From the NCBI RefSeq assembly GCF_036323735.1, contig NC_086023.1, forward strand, positions 17,347,501 through 17,411,500: 64,000 bases of DNA, written 5' to 3'. Numbering within the stretch: position 1 is the first letter of the stretch; every line of letters starts with the position of its first letter. The notes below the pieces were generated by a model. That model saw only the letters and a program-made list of their open reading frames with translations. It was not told the DNA's origin and did not search any database. Below are positions 57,629-64,000 of the stretch, one piece after another. The stretch comes from Rattus norvegicus (Eukaryota; Chordata; Mammalia; Rodentia; Muridae). Made by a program: the position numbers and the translations under genes.

Positions 57629-60623
57629 CTGATGGAGAACAGAAACAGAAACAGAAAGCGTCTCAGCAGTGTGCAGTTAGAGCCTAGCCATGCAGGGCTT
57701 TTAAGGGATAATTTAAAATGGAAGCTTTTTATGGTAGAATATCTGCTTATAAATCCAGCTTTCTGGTTTGCATTGGGTAACATTCATTCTTAGGCAGACT
57801 TTAAAGAACAGTCCCATTAGTGTGCATCATATTTCTGGGTTTAAACAAAGTAAGCTAAATATGAATAAGATTCACTGGCTAAAACAGTTTTACATACATG
57901 CATGTTTTTAAAGTTTAGCTTCAAAAGTCTTTTCTACATGACAGGAGTATTATTACAAGCTTACCATTTTCAATATTAGTATTTGTATTTAGCAAAAGGG
58001 ATGTATAACTTCCCGACTCCCTGAATCATTATATTAATCAATATCATGGATACGTAGATATAAGCAGCTAGAAGAGAATTTCCTGGAGTATTTGGGAGTA
58101 GGAAAGCAACATGCACTTTAGATCATCTGAACTGAAGACGCTTGGGAATATTGTGATGGGTGGGGAGGAAGAAGTGCTCTGTGTAGACTGATTTCACCCT
58201 GGGGACTTAGGGTTTCAGTTTTATAGTGAAGATCTAGGATAAAGGTGTTTGTTTTCTAGTGTTTCATGGGAGATTTCATAGTGAAGAGGCTTTCCAGGCC
58301 CAGCTCCCCGGGGAAGCCTTTGACCAAGTGGTTCCCTGTTTCTGAGGAGTAGCCTCTCACTCTGGGACTAAGTCTGTGGCCCAGTTCTTTTTCAAGATTT
58401 GCATGGTAGATGACTTTTGTTAACAGTATCAGAGCTCCTCAAACCTGGAAGAATATGCTTGTTAACTTTCCAAACGGATCAAATAACCTTGCTACATCAC
58501 CCATCAATTTACTTAACTTCTTGACAAGTTCTTGATTTTTTCCTTTTTAGTTGGCAAAGAAGTCTTTTGATTATGTTAGCAGGATCCATAACTCCTACAG
58601 TCACCAGATCCTGACCAGGACATATGTTTTCAAAGCCGTTCTCATGCCTCTCCTTGAAGCAGTCACCATGATACCTTTGCAACTAGGCTGGGGTTGCTGC
58701 TTGTGCTTGATTAGAAATAAAAGTCTCTTCTTTTGTTTGTTTTACCTGCAAAGTTCCCATCTAGTCTCACAGCTCTTCAGCATTTATGGGAGGTAAATAC
58801 ACTTCTAACGTGACAGGCTAAGATGCTTTGGCCGTATCTTTCTGTCCCCTTTTTAGCAAATAGTTTAATCTCCTGTGATAGTTTTAAGCCCTGAATTTGA
58901 CATTACAGCTTATCCGGGATAATAACATAGTAACCACAGCATCTTATGCCATCTGTATAAAATCAAATACATTTTTATACCAGCATTAATAAACCCCAGT
59001 TACAAAAAATCCAAGATATTAACTGTATCGGTGCCACCAGACCCTTTCTTACATGAGCTCACAATACATTCTGCCAGTTGAGCATCAAAACATTTTTTTT
59101 TTTTTGCTTTGTAGCTGATGTGTAACTATAGCAATGAACCAGAGCAATAGTAATCAAGTTTAATGGCTAACGTAAAGTAAAATGCTAAATATTGTAGTTG
59201 CTGACATTTTTCATAAAAAATTGAAAAAAAAAACTTGGGTTAAGGCTGCACAACCAACATTCACATAAAATTCCAGACCTCTGTGACAGATGGCTTAGGA
59301 AAAAGAAGCCATGTGACTGGGCTGCAGAGTTTTATAGTGCAAAACCCATAAATAGTGCAGATTCAAGCTTTGAAAAATATCAACTATTCCAAGAATAAAG
59401 TCTCTCATATATATGTGTATACATGTATATATTAGTTTTTAGTAGAAGTATTTCAAATACTTTTTAAAATTTAGAGATTCTAGGAGCCATTATGCATTTG
59501 TCTTGCATAATTAGGGTTGATTAGAAAAATCTCAGGCTTAATGTTTGAAAGAGACGTCCCAGGACACCTGAGTTGGGAAAGGGGATGCTGTGTGCTGGGG
59601 ATAGGAGTACAGATGGGCTTTAAGTAACTGCGCAGATGCATCCAACAATTACACTGTGGCAGGAAGGGCCCTTTCTACCATGATGCGGATCACACATTCA
59701 CAGCATGGGTTTTTATTCAGAGCGATACCACCAGGCATCATATTTCTCTGCTTTGATCTCCAAATGTCAGCACAGAAATCTGGGCAGTGGGAGAAGTTGG
59801 TGGAGAGGCAGGGCCAGAGGTGCAGTTGAGGTGGTATTTCTCTCTCACTCTTTCTAACACTTAGATCTCAGAAGTGCTATCTGGGACCTTGTTCTACGTA
59901 TTTATACTTTATTTCTTGGGGCTGGTTTTCAGCTCAGGAAGGACAACATAGGCCATCTATTGATGCTGCCTTTGAGTTACTGCTATAGGTATGTTCACTG
60001 CATTACTAAGGACATGCACGGTATGATTATAACACTACAGTGGAAGGAACAGAGAAACTGAAAAACAGATTGTTCTGGCTTTCAAGGACTTACTTTACGG
60101 ATAATGACTTGTAATGAAGGGTAATAAGTTTATTATCAATGATGGTTAAACAGAACGTTTACAGACCTACTGAATGTAATCTTCATTTCTCCTAGAAGAT
60201 AAAAAGTGGCCTAGATGTCCAAGAGCAGGGGCATGATTAATGTAACCATGTCACCTCTGATAACTGGAACATTACCTGGTTAGTGAAACTATAATTATGA
60301 GGACCAAAGAGCAGATAGAAAGTCCTTATATAACTGAAGACAGAAACCAAGCCCATTCTTTTTCCTTACTCAGCAGTAAGTAAGTACTACCCCTGTCAAG
60401 ATAAAAAAATGTGAAACATGTTTATAACACAGAATTATGCAGTGCAGAGAGGAAATGACTAACCTAAGGTGTGAAACTGAAATAAAGTTTAGTTCCCTAA
60501 ATTTCTAGACTTTATTCACACAAGACAGACATTTACATTTGAAATCAGAGTCTAGTGAGTTCCTGGTGGTTGGACAGGACATGAGCCATAAGGTATTTTA
60601 GGAAAGAATTAAGGCTATGTGTA

Positions 60624-60648
60624 AATTCAAATTCAAATTCAAATTTCT
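60624..60648 (+). repeat. (AAATTC)4 short tandem repeat
   Basis: Four hexamer units aaattc in series. Confidence 0.9.
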
Positions 60649-60892
60649 TTCCCAGAAATTATAGTGTGCCACTAAGAGAATAGTATTTAATATTTCTGTA
60701 CCACTGTTTCTTCCACTGAAAAATGGAAATGTATTATCCCTGGTACAGTGTTTAGGAAGATTTAAAGGGATTCACATGGTCAGAGAGTTTATGAATAGTA
60801 CCTAGCACACAGTAGGTACTCTGTAAATTACAATTCCCAGAAGAGACATAGTCCTAGGCTACTGTTTACAGGGCTTAAGAGTCAATCTTTTG

Positions 60893-61015
60893 TTTATTTA
60901 CTTATTTTGAGACAGGATCTTGCTAGGTAGCCAGGATAGCCTCGAGCTAACAATACCCTGTCTCAGCCTCTCTGGTTCTAAGGTTATAGGCTGAACCACC
61001 ATGACCAGCGAGGAA
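60893..61015 (-). mobile_element. B1 SINE, internally deleted
   Basis: Antisense: ttttgagacaggatcttgctaggtagcc through ggttataggctgaaccaccatgaccagc. Shorter than full B1. Confidence 0.75.
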
Positions 61016-61974
61016 CCAGTTAGTACGTATTTAGTTATAATATACTTATGCAGTTGGTTCCCTAAGATCCGTACCTTGAGACCTCCATCATTGTTCACTG
61101 ACAATGTGTGGTACAATGTGTTTAGTTGTTAAAATCTGCTTGGGTTCTAACCACCCAGGGTCCATTGGTAGTGCTGTGAGCAGGCAGCACTAATGGCATG
61201 CTGTTTCTAGGCCTTGTTCAAGAGAAAACAGACTTTGAACTTTAAACACTTCAAGTAAGTGTCATTTTTTTGTTTTCTTTTAAGGCACACTGTGCATATG
61301 TCATTTTGTCTAAACAGGTGGGGAAAACACCAAAACAAACAACAGAATACTTGGCAAGTGGCAGTGCTGAGGATAAAGATAGACTCGAAGCATGTTCTAC
61401 CTCTGTGGAGGAGAATAGGAGGAGACGAAGTGGGCTGCATCTGTCACAGGCTGGTCCAGCTCTCAGGGCATTGATGAGAAGGGTCAGGAAACCCAGGATG
61501 CTCATTCTTACCTACACCCATCGCTCTACTCCTACCTGGAGTCACTGTGGCTAGGCAAACGGACCTTAAGGTATATGATATGGTGGCCCATTTATGTCTC
61601 AAAACTCATATTTATGTCAAATAAAAATGGAGACATTCTTAGGACAAACAAATGTGCTGGAATAAAAAGAGAACTAGTGTTTCAGACAAAATTAACTCCT
61701 AAGGATGTTCATTAAGAACTAAACACACAAATTATTCTCTTAATTCCTTAAACCACATGTAAGAGATCTGATAGTATGAATATGTTATTCAGAGACAAGA
61801 TATTATTTTAACACAAATAGTTCCTTCTAAAATGTAAAGTGAATGGGCTCTGGTTTGAAAAATAACCAGTCATACTAGACATGGCCTCATGTTCTCTGCA
61901 CAGGTATGCTATATATCTGGTGTGTAGAGAAGACTGGTTGCTTAAGTGGAAAATAGTGTGCATATTATATCGTC

Positions 61975-62275
61975 TCTGGTGGTCTGAATGAAAATGGCCC
62001 CTGGAGACTCATAGAAAGTGGCATTAGTGGGGGTGTGGCTTTGTTGGAAAAAGTTTGTCACTGGGAGGTGGCTTTGAGGTTTCAGATGCTCAAGCTAGAC
62101 CTAGGGTCTTACTTTTCCCTGTTGATCAACATGTAGAACTCTCGGCTACTTCTCCATCATTATGTCTGCCTTTGTGTTATCATACTTCCCACCATGATGA
62201 TAACGGACTAAATCTCTTTGCTTTAAGAGCTGCCACAGCAATGGTGTCTCTTAACAGCATGAGAAACCCTAAGAC
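61975..62275 (+). mobile_element. rodent MaLR-like LTR
   Basis: Contains ggtctgaatgaaaatggcccc, gggtgtggctttgttggaaaaagtttgtcactgggagg, ccaccatgatgataacggac and tggtgtctcttaacagca. This order is typical of a common rodent LTR family; the subfamily is not certain. Confidence 0.65.
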
Positions 62276-62706
62276 ATCATCCGTCATTCTTCTATATTTA
62301 TATAGGGATTCAGTTTCTTTGCATCTCTGAGTGTTTTGTAGATCACTGACTCAGAACCCTACTTAGTTAGTGTGGGGTTAGTTGTGTGCTTGCAGAAATA
62401 GATATCTGTATGTGCTCAAGGTGGTGTTTCAGCACTTTGAAGGTTTGAGGGTTTTGGTCTACAGGTCACAGTGTGTTCTTTAGTTCATTCTCTGATTGCT
62501 CTAAGCAGCTAAAGAGATGCTCACAACAAATGATGGGACCAAAAGGAAAGAGAAACTAGCCTTCCTTGGTTCAGATAGGAGGCACTGTGAAGCTACCAGC
62601 CTCCACACTCCCACCTCTACACCTCAGATGTCCAAGGAAGGGCCATTCCTTACCTTCTGCTTATCTGGAAGTTCCTTGAATCCAGGGTCTGAAACTCAGT
62701 CTATCC

Positions 62707-62903
62707 CAGTGGTTCTCTACCTTATTAATGCTGTGACCCTATAGTACAATTCCTCATGTCGTGGTGACCCTGACCAACTGTAATTTTGCTACTGTTATGA
62801 ACTACAATGTCAATATCTGAGCTCTCTGTTGGTTGTAGGTGACCCCTGTGAAAGGGCCGTTCGACCCCCAAGTGGGCGGAGACCCACAGCACGGGAATTG
62901 CTG
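62707..62903 (+). mobile_element. hAT-Charlie-type MITE (URR1-like)
   Basis: Starts cagtggttctctacctt, contains ctgtaattttgctactgttatgaa and gacccctgtgaaagggccgttcgacccccaa, and ends near gggaattgctg with degenerate terminal inverted repeats. Typical of the rodent URR1 family. Confidence 0.75.
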
Positions 62904-64000
62904 TCTTGCAGGTAGTGGAGGCAGACCCAGTGCTTAGCCCTGCTTGTCTGCGTTTGCTTCTAAATGTGAAGCATATGGGATCTTCTGAGCAGAAACTTTC
63001 AGAAATAAAGGCACTAACAACAACAAAACTCAAATCTACTGGAGGAAGAATTAGGCTGACATGTAATGTTCACAGGAAGATGGCATCTAATCCCAGGTTT
63101 ACCAGTAATTGCAAAGTCCACGCATCCAGCATGATTTGCTTAGATGCAGGTCTGAAGAGTTAATTAACTTGGCTTTTTTCCCCTAAAAGAATTGTTTCCG
63201 TAAGTTTGTGAAACTCAGTTCTATTTTGGGAACACAAACTCTAAAGAAAACAGAGTTATACAAATGGTACTAATGTGTGGCAATGTGAGTGGATAGTTAT
63301 GCAGTTCAGCAACACTGCTCACAGTGATTCTGGTGGGAGCCATATTCATCCCATGCTAAAAATTACTGTGTGAGGAATGGGCAGTTCACATAAGAAAATG
63401 TTTTTAAGACCTCTAGCATAATGCGATCCTTTTAGAAGTTCATCTGAGCCCTTTCTCCCCTGTCCTCATTAGCTTAGAGTGGTAGGAGCTGTGTTGGAGA
63501 GGACATTATCTTGGGAACACCAGGTCTACTGTATAGAGCTTCAATGACAGAAGGAGGGGACAAACAGACGTTAGAAAAGGATTACCTGTTTCTTTTGAAA
63601 TGTGGGGATTAAACATGTTTTCTTGATCAGAAATGTGTTTTTAAAAGAGAACAGACTGACAAGAAAGCACCACTTAACAGTTAGTCATCTGTGTGTGACT
63701 TACTTGACATCAGTTATTTGATGGAACCTGGAGGGTTTTAGGGAGAAAGGAGCCCTCTGAGGAGCAGGAAAATACGGACATGTGCAAATGGACAGCATCC
63801 ATCCTAGCACTGCCAGCCAGCTGCTTCAGGGTGGATACCTGTAGTGGCAGACCCCATTTTCTATAAGACAGCAAATTAGTCCACCGGAAAGCACTAGGAA
63901 GAATGACATCAGAGTATTTCTAGAACTAGGTATCTCTATAATAGTCTTAAAATGGAAAAATAAATTAGATCATTAAAATGTCAATTTAAAAATAAAGCTG

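Larger units (their letters stand above)
57629..64000 (-). other. sequence upstream of the first visible St18 exon (intron expected)
   Basis: No exon with finger 1-2 or other MYT1-family coding signal was found on either strand. Contents seen are a B1 (60893-61015), an LTR-like repeat (61975-62275), a hAT-type element (62707-62903) and an (AAATTC)n run near 60625. St18 has further coding exons upstream in other mammals, so this is most likely intron. Confidence 0.7.

Noticed and set aside
1..64000. CRISPR arrays, bacterial operons, phage or defence systems
   Set aside because: The window is vertebrate DNA; no regularly spaced repeats with unique spacers, no ribosome-binding sites and no compact gene clusters.

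Overview
The window is mammalian nuclear DNA, almost certainly brown rat (Rattus) or a very close relative. It carries rodent SINEs (B1, B2/B3, tRNA-derived ID elements with intact target-site duplications), a near full-length rodent L1 close to the rat L1_Rn type, rodent/MaLR LTR-like repeats and many long CA/GT microsatellites. There is no bacterial-style gene organisation, no CRISPR array and no operon.

The only host gene I can support is the 3' part of St18 (suppression of tumorigenicity 18; Myt3/NZF3), on the minus strand from 57628 down to about 21880. Eleven coding exons can be placed to the base. Every junction has GT/AG signals, phases join correctly, and the eleven pieces sum to 1338 nt (445 codons plus TAG). 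They encode the C-terminal 445 residues of a protein about 1,030-1,050 residues long: the MYT1 domain, C2HC zinc fingers 3-6 and the C-terminal coiled coil. The N-terminal exons, fingers 1-2 and the promoter lie beyond base 64000. The 3' UTR is about 2.3 kb, with a candidate AATAAA at 21896-21901.

Layout: 1-21880 is the 3' intergenic flank, made of decayed L1 fragments, LTR-like repeats, SINEs and microsatellites, including a twin-primed (5'-inverted) L1 at 8085-10440. 21880-24206 is the St18 3' UTR. 24207-57628 holds the St18 exons and introns. The 8.2-kb intron between the exons at 38132-38353 and 46566-46646 contains a 6.2-kb L1 inserted antisense to St18 and disabled in both ORFs, including loss of an endonuclease catalytic Asp. 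57629-64000 is intron or upstream sequence with repeats only.

I found no previously undescribed system. The most informative observations are the modular phase-2 exon architecture of the finger cassette, two 63-nt exons encoding an identical 20-residue peptide with 16 of 20 codons different, a 107-bp intron, the twin-primed L1, and several SINEs with clean target-site duplications.
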